64,000 bases of DNA from Pseudomonas fluorescens (GCF_002022275.1 NZ_MSDF01000052.1:287133-351132); one strand, 5' to 3'. Shown: positions 33,734 to 43,020, numbered from the stretch's first letter. Notes: a model not told the origin generated them from the letters alone. Numbers and translations are program-made.

Positions 33734-35155
33734 ATGATTGCTCGCTCCTTCCCCCTGCTTCTGGCCGTCGGCGTGCTGTCGGCCTGCACCGTTGGCCCGG
33801 ACTACCAGGGCGCGCCGGATGCCGCGCCCAAGACCCTCGCCGCCGGCCGCCTGCCCCATGCCGACAGTACCGCGCCCGCTGCACCCGCGGTCGCCCAATG
33901 GTGGCGAACCCTGGGCGATGCGCAGCTCAATGCGTTGGTTGAGCAAGCCCTGCACAACAGCCCCGACATCGCCACCGCTAAGGCGCGCTTGAACCAGTCT
34001 CGCGCCAGCCTCAGCGGTGCCCGCGCCGACGCCATGCCCAAAGTCACGGGGGACGCGGCGATGGTCAAACTGCGCTCGCCCGACACCTCCGCGCTGGGCG
34101 GCACCGGCGGCGGTGGCCGAGGCCCGTTGAGCCTGTATCTGGCAGGTTTCGATGCCAGCTGGGAGGCCGACCTGTTCGGCGGCACGCGGCGAGCGGTAGA
34201 GGCCGCCCAAGCCGAAGCCGACTCCTCACAAGCGCAGTTGGCGGATGCGCAAGTGCAATTGGCTGCCGAAATCGTTCAGGCCTACACCGACCTGCGCGAC
34301 CAGCAAGCCCGGCTGGCCCTGGTGGACGCCAGCGTCGACATCGAGAACCAGGCGCTGGACCTCACGCAGCAACGGCGCAGTCGCGGCGTGGCCTCGCAAC
34401 TGCAGCTTGAACAAGTGCTGACCCAGGCCGAAAACACCCGGGCCCAGCGCCTGCCGTTGCAGGCGGCGATTGTGGAGTCCCTCGACCAACTCGACCTGCT
34501 CAGCGGCCTGGAACCCGGCGAGCTGGATGCCCGGCTCGCCACCGCTCGCGCCCTGCCCGTCATCCCTGCCAACGTGCCGCTGGCCGACCCCGCCACCCTG
34601 CTCAAGGCGCGCCCGGACATTCGCATGGCCGAGCGCAAACTGGCGTCGGCGAATGCCCAGATCGGCGAAAAAACCGCCGACTGGTTCCCCAAACTCAGCC
34701 TGATGGGCGACCTGTCATTCTCCGCCGGCGACCCGGGCCACCTGGCGCGCAAAGACAGCGGCACATGGCTGATACTGCCGCGAATCAGCTGGAATGCACT
34801 GGATTTCGGCCGGGTGGCCGCCAGCGTCAAAGGCGCCGAGGCCGGACTTGACGAGGCCTTGGCACAGTACAAAAGCACGGTGTTGGGTGCCTTGCGCGAC
34901 GCCGATGTGGCACTCGCGCGGTATGGGCACCAGCGCCAGAACGTGGTGCTGTTGCGAAATGTGGAATCGTCGGCAGTACGCGCGGCCGACCTCACCCGTC
35001 AGCGCTATCGCGCAGGCACGGCCAGCACGCTGGATTGGCTGGATGCCGAGCGCACGCGCTATCAGGCGCAGGAAAGCCGGATCTCCGGGGACGCAGAGTT
35101 GTTGAAGGATTTTGCTTCGCTGCACAAGGCATTGGGATTGGGCTGGACGCTATGA
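33734..35155 (+). CDS. Outer-membrane efflux lipoprotein (NodT/OprM family)
   Basis: A 473-residue TolC-like channel protein. The signal peptide ends in a lipobox (VGVLSAC, acylated Cys), followed by TVGPDYQ typical of the family. Two repeated helical OEP domains follow, with VAQWWRTLGDAQLNALVEQA and ARPDIRMAERKLASANAQIG in corresponding positions. It starts two bases after the transporter stop. Together with the two preceding genes it completes a tripartite pump across both membranes. Confidence 0.92.
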   Translation: MIARSFPLLLAVGVLSACTVGPDYQGAPDAAPKTLAAGRLPHADSTAPAAPAVAQWWRTLGDAQLNALVEQALHNSPDIATAKARLNQSRASLSGARADAMPKVTGDAAMVKLRSPDTSALGGTGGGGRGPLSLYLAGFDASWEADLFGGTRRAVEAAQAEADSSQAQLADAQVQLAAEIVQAYTDLRDQQARLALVDASVDIENQALDLTQQRRSRGVASQLQLEQVLTQAENTRAQRLPLQAAIVESLDQLDLLSGLEPGELDARLATARALPVIPANVPLADPATLLKARPDIRMAERKLASANAQIGEKTADWFPKLSLMGDLSFSAGDPGHLARKDSGTWLILPRISWNALDFGRVAASVKGAEAGLDEALAQYKSTVLGALRDADVALARYGHQRQNVVLLRNVESSAVRAADLTRQRYRAGTASTLDWLDAERTRYQAQESRISGDAELLKDFASLHKALGLGWTL

Positions 35156-35209
35156 CCCGCAATTGAACTACCATGAGCCTACACTCATGTCCCGCGCCGA
35201 GACCGCCCA

Positions 35210-36115
35210 ATGCGAGATCTACCCCCTACCGCCACCTTGCGCGCTTTCGAAGTAGCCACCCGGCATGCAACCTTCACCTCGGCTTCTGAAGAGTTGCATG
35301 TCACCCAAAGCGCCGTCAGCCATCAGTTAAAGCACCTTGAAGACATCTGGGGGGTGCAGCTCTTCCAGCGCGGCAAGTCGCTAAGGCTGACGCCGGCGGG
35401 TGCGGCGCTTGCGCCCATTGTGCGTGAGTTTTTCATGAACCTTGAGGCCACGCTCTCGGACCTGCGCGAACAAAAAGGCAGGGTGCGGCTGAAGGTCAGC
35501 ACCACCTATTCCTTTGCGCTGAAATGGCTGCTGCCCCGGCTGCCGAGCCTGTCGCAGCAACATCCGGAAATTCTGATCACGCTGGAAACCAGTGACAAGG
35601 CGATCCGCTTTTCCAGCAACGAGTCCGACGTCGCGATCCGCCTGGGCAACGGCAATTACCCGGGCCTGCATTCAGAATTCATGCTGCGCGAGCAGATCTT
35701 TCCCGTGGCCAGCCCCGAGCTTCTGCAGCGCTTTGGGACGCCACACGAGCCGGCCGAGTTATTGCGCTACCCGCTGCTGACCCGCGACGGCGCGGACCTG
35801 GTGCCGAAATGGGAAGCATGGTTCGAGCAGATCGGTGTCGGGATTTCCGCGCTGAAAGAAAGCGTCAGGTTTGCCGACACCAACATGACCATCGAAGCTG
35901 CACTGCTGGGCCACGGCATTGCATTGGCGCGCAGCGGGCACGTGGAGGCCGAAATCGGCGATGGCCGTTTGGTCAGGCTGTTTGACGCGCCGTTTGCTTC
36001 GCCGGTGGCCTATTACTTTGTCTGCCCCAAAGGCATCGAAACTCAGCCCCACGTCGTCAGCTTTCGTGAATGGCTATTGGCCGAGTCAAGTCAGGCCCAA
36101 CTGCGCTACCGATAA
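35210..36115 (+). CDS. LysR-family regulator (GcvA type)
   Basis: A 301-residue LysR protein of the GcvA-like group: PPTATLRAFEVATRHATFTS, then the recognition helix in ELHVTQSAVSHQLKHLEDIW and the effector domain with SDVAIRLGNGNYPGL. It lies between the efflux operon and an EamA transporter, all on the same strand, 54 bases after the efflux lipoprotein. GcvA-like regulators usually control nearby divergent genes, but none is divergent here, so the target is unclear. The transporter is a candidate. Confidence 0.9.
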   Translation: MRDLPPTATLRAFEVATRHATFTSASEELHVTQSAVSHQLKHLEDIWGVQLFQRGKSLRLTPAGAALAPIVREFFMNLEATLSDLREQKGRVRLKVSTTYSFALKWLLPRLPSLSQQHPEILITLETSDKAIRFSSNESDVAIRLGNGNYPGLHSEFMLREQIFPVASPELLQRFGTPHEPAELLRYPLLTRDGADLVPKWEAWFEQIGVGISALKESVRFADTNMTIEAALLGHGIALARSGHVEAEIGDGRLVRLFDAPFASPVAYYFVCPKGIETQPHVVSFREWLLAESSQAQLRYR

Positions 36116-36189
36116 AGCATGAGGATTTGTTCATGCCCTAATGAAAGGACTTCGCTTTAGTCGGGGGCCACCGCCTCTTACCATGGCGC

Positions 36190-37017
36190 ATGCCTTTTCA
36201 TATCGTTTTACTCATCCTGTTCGCCGCCTTTTTGCACGCCAGCTGGAACGCATTATTGCGCGCTGGCGCCGACCGGCTGTGGTCGATGACCATCATGTGC
36301 CTGGCGGTTGCCATCGCCAGCGCGTTCATCGCGGTGTTCCTCGCGCCACCTGCGCAGGCCAGCTGGTTTTACGTCGTGCTGTCGGCCGTACTGCACGTGT
36401 TCTACAATCTGTTTCTGGTGCGCAGCTACAAGGTTGGCGACCTCGGGCAGACCTATCCGATTGCCCGTGGGTCGTCGCCGATCCTGATCACCCTCGCCGC
36501 CTCGGTGTTTGCCGGGGAAACAGTCAGCACGCACGCGATGCTCGGCATTGCCCTGGTCTCGGGCGGGATCATTTCACTGGCATTTCACAAGCGCAGGCTC
36601 GCCGTGCCAGGCCTGCCCTACGCGCTGGGCACCGGTTTTTTCATCGCGGCGTACAGCGTGACAGACGGCATCGGTGCTCGGTTGTCCGGCGCGCCGATGG
36701 CCTATACGGCGTGGATGTGTGCACTGTGGGGCGTGTTGATGCCGCTGGTCTACATTGGCCTGCGCAGTTCGCGCAGCTTGTTCAGCCTGCGACCGGGTTT
36801 CGCCATCGCGTTCCTCGGCGGGCTGGTTTCACTGCTGGCATACGCGATCATCATCTACGCCATGGCGTATGCGCCCATGGGCGCGGTCTCGGCACTGCGT
36901 GAAACCGCCGTGTTGTTTGCGGCATTGATCGGCTACTTCTTCCTCGGCGAAGCACTGACCCCGCGCAAGCTGCTGGCCTGCGCGGTCATTGCACTGGGTA
37001 CGTTCCTGATCGGCTGA
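36190..37017 (+). CDS. EamA/DMT-family transporter
   Basis: A 275-residue inner-membrane protein with ten hydrophobic segments in two repeats of five, the EamA duplication. It begins MPFHIVLLILFAAFLHASWN. The conserved positions include SYKVGDLGQTYPIARGSSP and, in the second half, YAPMGAVSALRETAVLFAAL. Related proteins export amino acids or other metabolites. The ATG at 36190 has a poor ribosome site. The SDR gene follows 36 bases later and may be co-transcribed. Confidence 0.85.
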   Translation: MPFHIVLLILFAAFLHASWNALLRAGADRLWSMTIMCLAVAIASAFIAVFLAPPAQASWFYVVLSAVLHVFYNLFLVRSYKVGDLGQTYPIARGSSPILITLAASVFAGETVSTHAMLGIALVSGGIISLAFHKRRLAVPGLPYALGTGFFIAAYSVTDGIGARLSGAPMAYTAWMCALWGVLMPLVYIGLRSSRSLFSLRPGFAIAFLGGLVSLLAYAIIIYAMAYAPMGAVSALRETAVLFAALIGYFFLGEALTPRKLLACAVIALGTFLIG

Positions 37018-37053
37018 GGCTGTTTCTTTCTGTCCTACATAGAGGTATGCACC

Positions 37054-37803
37054 ATGAGCAGTCCCGTTATCCTGATCACCGGCGGCAGTCGCGGCGTAGG
37101 CGCCGCCACTGCACGACTGGCTGCCGCGCGCGGCTACGATGTCGCGATCAGCTTCGTGTCCGACGAGCCCGCTGCCCTTGGCGTCGTGGCCGATGTGCAA
37201 GCCTGCGGGCGCCGCGCCCTGGCGATACGCGCCGATAACGCCGACCCACAGCAAATCGCTGACTTGTTCGCCGCGATCGACCGCGAATTCGGCCGCCTCG
37301 ACGTACTGGTCAACAACGCCGCGATGCTCGCGCCGCAATCACGCCTGGAAGACCTCGACTTCACGCGGATGCAGCGCATCTTCGCGGTCAACTCCATCGG
37401 GCCCATCCTCTGTGCACAACAGGCCATCAAACGCATGTCCCATCGGCATGGCAGGCCTGGCGGTGTGGTCATCAACATCTCCTCGGCGTCTGCCCGGCTC
37501 GGCAGCCCCAACGAATACGTTGACTATGCGTCCTCAAAAGGTGCGGTCGAGACCTTTACCACAGGCTTCGCCAAAGAAGTCGCGCGCGACGGCATCCGCG
37601 TCAACTGCATCCGCCCCGGCCACATCTACACCGACATGCACGCCAGCGGCGGCGAGCCCGGCCGCGTGGATCGAGTGAAAGAATCAATCCCCATGGGCCG
37701 CGGTGGCCAGCCGGAAGAAGTCGCGCGGGCCATCCTGTGGCTGGCGAGCGATGAAGCATCGTTTATTACCGGGACGTTTCTTGATGTGACTGGAGGGAAA
37801 TGA
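37054..37803 (+). CDS. SDR-family oxidoreductase
   Basis: A 249-residue classical SDR. It has TGGSRGVGAAT for the cofactor, NNAA (VLVNNAAMLAP), the catalytic Ser in INISSASARLG and YVDYASSKGAVE for Tyr and Lys. The C-terminal GRGGQPEEVARAILWLASDE and GTFLDVTGGK are typical of glucose/3-oxoacyl reductase-like SDRs. A GAGG site precedes the ATG. Substrate unknown. Confidence 0.88.
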   Translation: MSSPVILITGGSRGVGAATARLAAARGYDVAISFVSDEPAALGVVADVQACGRRALAIRADNADPQQIADLFAAIDREFGRLDVLVNNAAMLAPQSRLEDLDFTRMQRIFAVNSIGPILCAQQAIKRMSHRHGRPGGVVINISSASARLGSPNEYVDYASSKGAVETFTTGFAKEVARDGIRVNCIRPGHIYTDMHASGGEPGRVDRVKESIPMGRGGQPEEVARAILWLASDEASFITGTFLDVTGGK

Positions 37804-37852
37804 GCGCGCATTATTTAGCCGTGCCCAACATTCACGACAAGTGAGCCACCCG

Positions 37853-38128
37853 ATGAAAGCGTTGATACAAGGCCTCGACGGCCGGAGAACCGCGCAGCAA
37901 GCCCTGTTTTACGACCTGGAAGACGCGGCGGCGGTAATCGGCTGGTCAGTCGTTGAACTGACCGCCCTGGCCGCCAGCGGCAAAACGCCGGAGCAAGCAG
38001 TGTCGCTGATGAAGCTATGCGCGCTTCTGACTGCACAACAGGAGAAGATTGCCGAGTACGCCAGCGAAGTGAGGGCGCAACGCATCACCCGGTCAGAAGC
38101 GGATGGGGCTAGCGCTGTTAGTCGATGA
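37853..38128 (+). CDS. Small hypothetical protein (91 residues)
   Basis: A 91-residue soluble, helical protein opening MKALIQGLDGRRTAQQALFY. It has an Ala/Leu-rich middle (VVELTALAASGKTPEQAVSL) and a charged tail. A GTG at 37841 is an alternative start. Size and composition recall small Pseudomonas orphan proteins of the DUF3077 kind, but I cannot assign a family. It follows the SDR by about 50 bases. Function unknown. Confidence 0.5.
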   Translation: MKALIQGLDGRRTAQQALFYDLEDAAAVIGWSVVELTALAASGKTPEQAVSLMKLCALLTAQQEKIAEYASEVRAQRITRSEADGASAVSR

Positions 38129-38381
38129 TCACATCGGTGCCCTGCGCCTTCATACGGGCGAGGTTGTCCTTCATCTGCTAAATGGCACCTGGCTAGTCTG
38201 CCGCGTAATTTTCTATATTTGAGACGCCCGTCGCCGTCCTGTCGGGCTTCGGATCTTTCCCACAAGCTGACGGGGTTGAGGCATAGGAAGGGACTTGGCT
38301 AGGATTCGCCGTCGCAGCCAATGCAGTGACCGGGTGTCGCAACCTGAAATTATCTGAGGATTGCCCCATGGAGCAGGACTC

Positions 38382-38630
38382 TTGAAAACAGAACTACCGG
38401 ATAACGACGTTTCCACCAGTATTTTTATAGTAAGGCAAGATCTGAGTACGGAGGACGCATTGGTGAATGCAAGCGAGCTTTTGGCTTCGGCATTAGCTAC
38501 TGCCAATGAGCAGGCGTTTTCGCTGAGCGGTTCAGAGCGCCTGCAAACGTTCGGATTGGCGCAGTTAATTGAAAACGCGGGGCTGCTGGTGGATGTTGCG
38601 CTGGAGAGGTTGAGTCCAACAGACATCTGA
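38382..38630 (+). CDS. Small DUF6124/DUF3077-like protein
   Basis: An 82-residue protein starting at TTG 38382, just after GGAGCAGGA; no in-frame ATG is available. It has the pattern of small Pseudomonas proteins of this kind: a short variable start, FIVRQDLSTEDALVNASELL, SALATANEQAF, and a closing helix FGLAQLIENAGLLVDVALE. Function of the family is unknown. The 250 bases before it (38129-38381) hold no clear gene; a short antisense frame at 38118-38174 may be gene debris. Confidence 0.55.
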   Translation: MKTELPDNDVSTSIFIVRQDLSTEDALVNASELLASALATANEQAFSLSGSERLQTFGLAQLIENAGLLVDVALERLSPTDI

Positions 38631-38657
38631 TTGTTGAATCGTCAATTGGAATATTGA

Positions 38658-38702
38658 GGGGCAGATTACCGTTTCGCCGTCTAGAAATTGTAGTCTGACC
38701 CC
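38658..38702. repeat. Imperfect palindromic element
   Basis: GGGGCAGATTAC (38658-38669) pairs imperfectly with GTAGTCTGACCCC (38690-38702) across about 20 bases. The arms are close to GGGGTCAGACTAC. Short palindromes of this type are scattered between Pseudomonas genes. It lies between two convergent small genes and could also act as a terminator. Confidence 0.4.
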
Positions 38703-38715
38703 GTTTATCCGATGC

Positions 38716-39204
38716 TCACCTCATAATCACATGAACCTCATAACCTTTCCCGGTCGGCCACTCCTCCCGGAGCACTTCCACGGACCCAGTTCCGACCGCT
38801 GCGACTTGCGGTTGCCCTAGCGCAATTGCCTTCTTGATTGACGCTGGCAACGCGGCTCCCAGCGCTTTCTGTGTGAGCTTTTCTGCCGCTTTTCCAAGCG
38901 CCTGGACCGAAGGTCCAGGTGTCTTGGGCTGATTAAAATTCAACACAAGCTTTACCTGATCGACAGTCGAACCACTTCCTAGCGCGTAATAAGCCAAATT
39001 GTTTGCAAGAGGCGAACCGGTACCAATGTCTTTGTAGTTGCTTGCGCAGCCGGATGTTCCATCACCGTAGTCCGTCCATTTTCTGCCCTTGAGGCCTGAA
39101 TCGGACAGGAAGGCACACGCCGTTTCCGGAGACGTGAGCTTTAAATCAGCGAGACAATCGACCGAAAGGGCCAGCATTAAAGGCACAAGCGCAAATTTGA
39201 GCAT
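38716..39204 (-). CDS. Exported protein of unknown function
   Basis: A 162-residue protein with a signal peptide (LKFALVPLMLALSVDCLA). The mature part holds CAFLSDSGLKGRKWTDYGDG and a second cysteine in TSGCASNYKDIG, so one disulfide is likely. The C-terminal half is a helix followed by strands (VEVLREEWPTGKGYEVHVIM). A GAGG site precedes the ATG. I do not recognise the family. No neighbour suggests a role; the 250 bases between it and tRNA-Cys contain only the tRNA terminator. Confidence 0.65.
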   Translation of the reverse strand: MLKFALVPLMLALSVDCLADLKLTSPETACAFLSDSGLKGRKWTDYGDGTSGCASNYKDIGTGSPLANNLAYYALGSGSTVDQVKLVLNFNQPKTPGPSVQALGKAAEKLTQKALGAALPASIKKAIALGQPQVAAVGTGSVEVLREEWPTGKGYEVHVIMR

Positions 39205-39415
39205 TATCTAAACCTCGTCCTGATGTTTTTAAAGGCTGACGTCATATTCCCCGATCAAACCCTGCGTCAGGCAAGCCTGAAATACGCCGGGTTCACATCA
39301 TCAGGCCGCCGGCTCAATGCCGCAGATCGCCAAGCAGGTATAGGTAGGAATGCGGGCTATTGCCAGCCCGACAAAACAGGAGAGTTTGAAGCGCCGGCAT
39401 TTCCTACGCCCAATA

Positions 39416-39448
39416 AAAAACCCCGTAGACGTTAATCTACGGGGTTTT
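39416..39448 (-). terminator. Terminator of tRNA-Cys
   Basis: CCCCGTAGA (39421-39429) and TCTACGGGG (39436-39444) form a perfect 9-bp stem with a 6-base loop. On the - strand it is followed by a T tract (the A run at 39416-39420). It lies immediately downstream of the tRNA. Confidence 0.88.
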
Positions 39449-39454
39449 CAAGAG

Positions 39455-39528
39455 TGGAGGCCGAGGTCGGAATCGAACCGGCGTAGGCGGATTTGCAATC
39501 CGCTGCATAACCATTTTGCTACTCGGCC
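39455..39528 (-). tRNA. tRNA-Cys (anticodon GCA)
   Basis: The - strand folds as a complete cloverleaf. The acceptor stem is GGCCGAG (5' end 39528) with CTCGGCC; the anticodon stem-loop GCGGATTTGCAATCCGC displays GCA; and the T arm contains GGTTCGATTCC. The discriminator base is T, followed by an encoded CCA (39455-39457), as expected for tRNA-Cys. The 212 bases upstream to pvdQ hold no gene. Confidence 0.97.
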
Positions 39529-39740
39529 TCAAACGATCAATGCCCTTATCGCTGACATTCACCGCATATAAACTTGAGTGGGCTCTGTGGAGCTGCCTCT
39601 ACTCTAACTCATTGAATACATTGAAGTTTTTAATGCTTCGTTGCGTTCGATGGGCGCCATTATGTACTCATTTGCTTATGCCTGCAACCCCTTGATTTCA
39701 AAAATATTTCGTATCGGCATCAAGGGGTTGCGTGCCTGCC

Positions 39741-42020
39741 CTACTCCTTGATTGTCTGCTGTTGGTACTGCGGATCCGCCTTGATTTGGGCGTCGGTAAA
39801 CGGCAGTGAGCGCAGTTTTTTCTCGGAGAATGCCTGTGTCTGGTCTTTCGAATACTTCGACGCGGGGTCGCTGGATTCGGAAAATGCCAGCACGCCAATG
39901 GCTTGGGGGCCTTTGTCGTCGAAGGTGACGATTTGCAGGTAGCTGCTGCCGCTGACCACTTCGCGTTTGCCGTCGGCGCGGGGGACGGTTTGCATGGCGT
40001 TGTAGATGCCGAGTGCCTGCGGGCCGCCGTGAATCGGGATCTGGCCCGAGACCTGGATGTCGCCCCAGCGTGTGGCGCCAAGTTTGGCGACCTCCGCTGC
40101 AGAGGCCAGCATGGCTTCGCGCAAGGCGTTGACCACGGGTTCGCGGTCGATGGCCAGGCCGCGTGGCGTGGTCAGGGGGTGGGCCGGGTCGAAGGCCACG
40201 CGCCAGGCGTCGGGGATTTCCTGCAGGTGCTCCACCAGGTTGATGAAGTGCACCAGGCCGATGCCGCTGTCGAGGTTGGCGCGTTGGTCCCAGGTTTTCA
40301 GGCTGGCGCACAGGGGCTGCAAGGCAGCGGCGTCGGTGCCGAGCCTTTTGGCGCAAAACTCGAGCACATCCGGCAGGACTTGGCCGGCGAGGTACACCTC
40401 GTTGTCCATGACCATGTGTTGCAGGTCTGCAACGCTGATCGGCTGTTTTTCCAGGGATTGCAGGCGTTGTACCGCAAAGCGTGCGCGCGGGCCCAGGGCG
40501 ATGTGATCCTGGCTGATCACCGGGGAGAACCCGGTCAGCGGTGCGTTGGGGTTGGCCATCCACGCTGAGTCATTGGAGTGCTGTACATAGTCGGTGCGTT
40601 GCAGTTGCGGCAGATGGTCAGCGGCGAAGATGCCGGGCTGGGCCGCACGCGGGTCGATGTCCCAGGCGCAGGCGCTGTGGGCGCCGTCGAGCATGATCAT
40701 TTGCAGGCCCGCACGCGGGTCGCTGCATTGCGCCAGCTTGGCGGCACTGACGTTGGGCACCACCGACAGGTTCATGTACAGGCTCTGGCCCTGATCATCA
40801 GTGGCCACGGTGTTGACCCACGGAATGCCTTGCAGGGTGTGGACCGAGGTTTGCAGTTCCTTGAGGCTGGCGGCGCGGTTCATGGCGTACCACTGCTGCA
40901 ACACGCGGTCATTACCCAGGTTGGCGTCGCGCAGGCTGAACGCGTAGTGGCTGTCCCAATCCAGTTTGCCGGGCCATTGCACCACGGGGCCGAACTGGGA
41001 GCTGTAGACGGTATGAGGGATTTCTTTGAGGCTGCCATCCGGCTGTTTAACCTGCACCTTCACCGGGGTTTGGTCCAGGGCGATGGACTTGCCATCCAGC
41101 AGGTAGCGCGTGGCGTCCTTGGGGTCGAGCGTCAGGCGATACAGGGTGAAATGCTTTGAGGTGTCGACGGTATGGGTCCAGGCCACGTGCTGGTTGAAAC
41201 CGATATTGATCACCGGCAAGCCGGGCAACGCGGCGCCCATCACGTCCAGTTGGCCTGGAATCGTCAGGTGCATCTCGTAAAAACGCATGCCGCCCACCCA
41301 CGGAAAATGCGGGTTGGCCAGCAACATGCCACGTCCATTGAACGAGCGGTCGCGGCCCACGGCGACGGCGTTGCTTCCACGGTCGAGGCTGAAGCGCTGC
41401 TGATTGGTGGCGGCCAGTTCAAAGGCTTTGGCGCCCGGCTGCACGCTGGCAGTGGCGTGAGGTGGCGTCGCTCCCACCAAGGCTTCAGCGAATTGGCCTA
41501 CACCGCCCTCGACCAAAAGACGACGGGTCAGCTTGACCAGATCTTCGACCACCAGTGGCCGTACCCACGCCGCCTGGCATTGCTTCGGTGCGCCCTGCTC
41601 TTTCAGGTAACGGTTGTAGCCCGCCACATAGCCTTCGATGCGTTGCTGCATCTGAGGGGTCTGCGCGTTCCAGAATGCCGCGACCGACTCAGGGGTATTG
41701 AGCCAGGTAAAAAACACATCGCTGGCGAGGTTGTTGCGTTCCTCCAGGGTTGCCTCTTCGGGACCGAAGTACTTGGCGCGCTGGCCATTCACGGTGATCA
41801 CTTCATTGGCCAGCAGGCACAGGTTGTCCTGGGCATAGGCGTAACCGATGCCAAAACCCAGCCCACGCTCATCGCTGGCACGAATATGCGGCACGCCAAA
41901 CGTGGTTCGACGAATCTCGGCCGATGCCTGTGGCGCCGGTTCCCGCGCCGAGGCCGCAAGGCTCAAGCCCAGCATCACCGCAGCCACACCTACCCTGGAC
42001 AACCCGTTGGAAATAATCAC
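39741..42020 (-). CDS. pvdQ: Acyl-homoserine-lactone/pyoverdine acylase PvdQ
   Basis: A 759-residue periplasmic Ntn-hydrolase, close in length and sequence to P. aeruginosa PvdQ (762). The GTG start at 42020 follows GGAG and gives a signal peptide (VGVAAVMLGLSLAASA). The autocatalytic site is DRGSNAVAVG, with nucleophile Ser216. Other matches include GVPHIRASDERGLGFGIGYA and NIGFNQHVAWTHTVDTSKHF. PvdQ removes the fatty acyl chain of the pyoverdine precursor and can hydrolyse long-chain AHL signals. A PvdS box lies upstream (42078-42101), tying it to iron starvation. An upstream ATG in frame would spoil the signal peptide. Confidence 0.95.
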   Translation of the reverse strand: MIISNGLSRVGVAAVMLGLSLAASAREPAPQASAEIRRTTFGVPHIRASDERGLGFGIGYAYAQDNLCLLANEVITVNGQRAKYFGPEEATLEERNNLASDVFFTWLNTPESVAAFWNAQTPQMQQRIEGYVAGYNRYLKEQGAPKQCQAAWVRPLVVEDLVKLTRRLLVEGGVGQFAEALVGATPPHATASVQPGAKAFELAATNQQRFSLDRGSNAVAVGRDRSFNGRGMLLANPHFPWVGGMRFYEMHLTIPGQLDVMGAALPGLPVINIGFNQHVAWTHTVDTSKHFTLYRLTLDPKDATRYLLDGKSIALDQTPVKVQVKQPDGSLKEIPHTVYSSQFGPVVQWPGKLDWDSHYAFSLRDANLGNDRVLQQWYAMNRAASLKELQTSVHTLQGIPWVNTVATDDQGQSLYMNLSVVPNVSAAKLAQCSDPRAGLQMIMLDGAHSACAWDIDPRAAQPGIFAADHLPQLQRTDYVQHSNDSAWMANPNAPLTGFSPVISQDHIALGPRARFAVQRLQSLEKQPISVADLQHMVMDNEVYLAGQVLPDVLEFCAKRLGTDAAALQPLCASLKTWDQRANLDSGIGLVHFINLVEHLQEIPDAWRVAFDPAHPLTTPRGLAIDREPVVNALREAMLASAAEVAKLGATRWGDIQVSGQIPIHGGPQALGIYNAMQTVPRADGKREVVSGSSYLQIVTFDDKGPQAIGVLAFSESSDPASKYSKDQTQAFSEKKLRSLPFTDAQIKADPQYQQQTIKE

Positions 42021-42077
42021 GCAAGCTCCACAGTCAAATTGAACACCCTCACAAGGTGCAGTTACCCCACCGTAAGG

Positions 42078-42101
42078 ACGCAATCAACCGGGAATAATTT
42101 A
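42078..42101 (-). promoter_or_regulatory. PvdS iron-starvation box upstream of pvdQ
   Basis: On the - strand TAAAT (42101-42097) is separated by exactly 16 bases from CGT (42080-42078). This fits the published iron-starvation box recognised by the sigma factor PvdS. It lies 57 bases upstream of the pvdQ start and points at it. Confidence 0.8.
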
Positions 42102-42258
42102 GGCGCGGAACACGTTTAGTTCAGGCAGCCGGACGGTGACAAAACCGATACCGACAAAATTTCTACATCCGGCACTTCATGATTTTGCTCGCTCGTTCGT
42201 CTTATTCATTAAGAGCGCCATCATTTTCCTGATCAGGCTCTGATAAGGAGTTTTTTGC

Positions 42259-42639
42259 ATGTACAACCCGCAAGTGCCCACGGATGGACATTCACCGGCT
42301 GCCGACACCCATTTCGGCGGCGGCGCACAAGCGTTCGGCAAAGCGCCCGAACAGCATGGCAACCAGCGCATTCGCCATTTGCTCAAGTGCTTTGGCCTGC
42401 GCACCAGCCTGATCCGGCTGAAGGTTATCGACGCCCTCCTCACTGCCGCCGACAATCGGCGCACCCTGGGCGTACGCGGTGTGCACAGCCATTTGCTGGA
42501 GCTGGGCATTCCGTTGTCGTTTCTCAGTGTGCGTGAAGTACTCAAGCGCTTGTGCAGCGAGGGCGTAATCACCCTCAATGCCGATAAAAGCTACAGCCTC
42601 CATGAAGAGGCTGCCCGAGTGCTCGACGGTCGCGCCTGA
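42259..42639 (+). CDS. Fur-like winged-helix protein (DNA-binding domain only)
   Basis: A 126-residue protein with a strong AAGGAG site. After a polar 35-residue lead it has QRIRHLLKCFGLRTSLIRLK, followed by LGVRGVHSHLLELG and SFLSVREVLKRLCSEGVITL. That order matches the winged-helix N-domain of Fur/Zur regulators. The C-terminal dimerisation domain and its His/Cys metal sites are missing, so it is not a normal metal sensor. It is divergent from pvdQ and might act on iron-related promoters; this is inference. Confidence 0.65.
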   Translation: MYNPQVPTDGHSPAADTHFGGGAQAFGKAPEQHGNQRIRHLLKCFGLRTSLIRLKVIDALLTAADNRRTLGVRGVHSHLLELGIPLSFLSVREVLKRLCSEGVITLNADKSYSLHEEAARVLDGRA

Positions 42640-42653
42640 CGCGCAGGTGTGAA

Positions 42654-42848
42654 TCAGAAGTTAGGCTTGACCTTGCGGCGCATGATGCCGTTGATCACTA
42701 CCACGGTGATCGCCACGGCAATGGCGATGTACTGGAACGTTTTCTCGCTGATGACCCCGGTGTTCTGCAGATAGGACAGGCCAAACATCGTCGCGAGTAC
42801 GGCCAGGGCAATCAGAATCGAATATTTCAAACGCTGCTTTTGGGTCAT
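42654..42848 (-). CDS. Small two-span membrane protein
   Basis: A 64-residue protein with two hydrophobic segments: YSILIALAVLATMFGLSYL and YIAIAVAITVVVINGIM, joined by a short polar loop. It starts MTQKQRLK and ends RRKVKPNF, so both tails are basic and probably cytoplasmic. ATG at 42848 follows an AGGAA site. No family is recognised and no operon partner is visible. Confidence 0.65.
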   Translation of the reverse strand: MTQKQRLKYSILIALAVLATMFGLSYLQNTGVISEKTFQYIAIAVAITVVVINGIMRRKVKPNF

Positions 42849-43020
42849 GACGGGTTCCTGAACCTTGAGAATGTATCCACTTTGTATCGCCGACCATGCC
42901 AAGCGCATACCTGATGAGCGGGATGGATGGGGGGCGGCAGGGTCCTATGTTACAGGCGATGTAAAAGTTTGGCTTGTGCCACGCCTGATTGACCCTGTGA
43001 GTACCCTAGAGGATTTTGAA

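Noticed and set aside
38118..38174. Short antisense frame encoding MKDNLARMKAQGTDVIID
   Set aside because: It reads like the C-terminal end of some protein, but it is 18 residues with no ribosome site; probably gene debris and too short to support.
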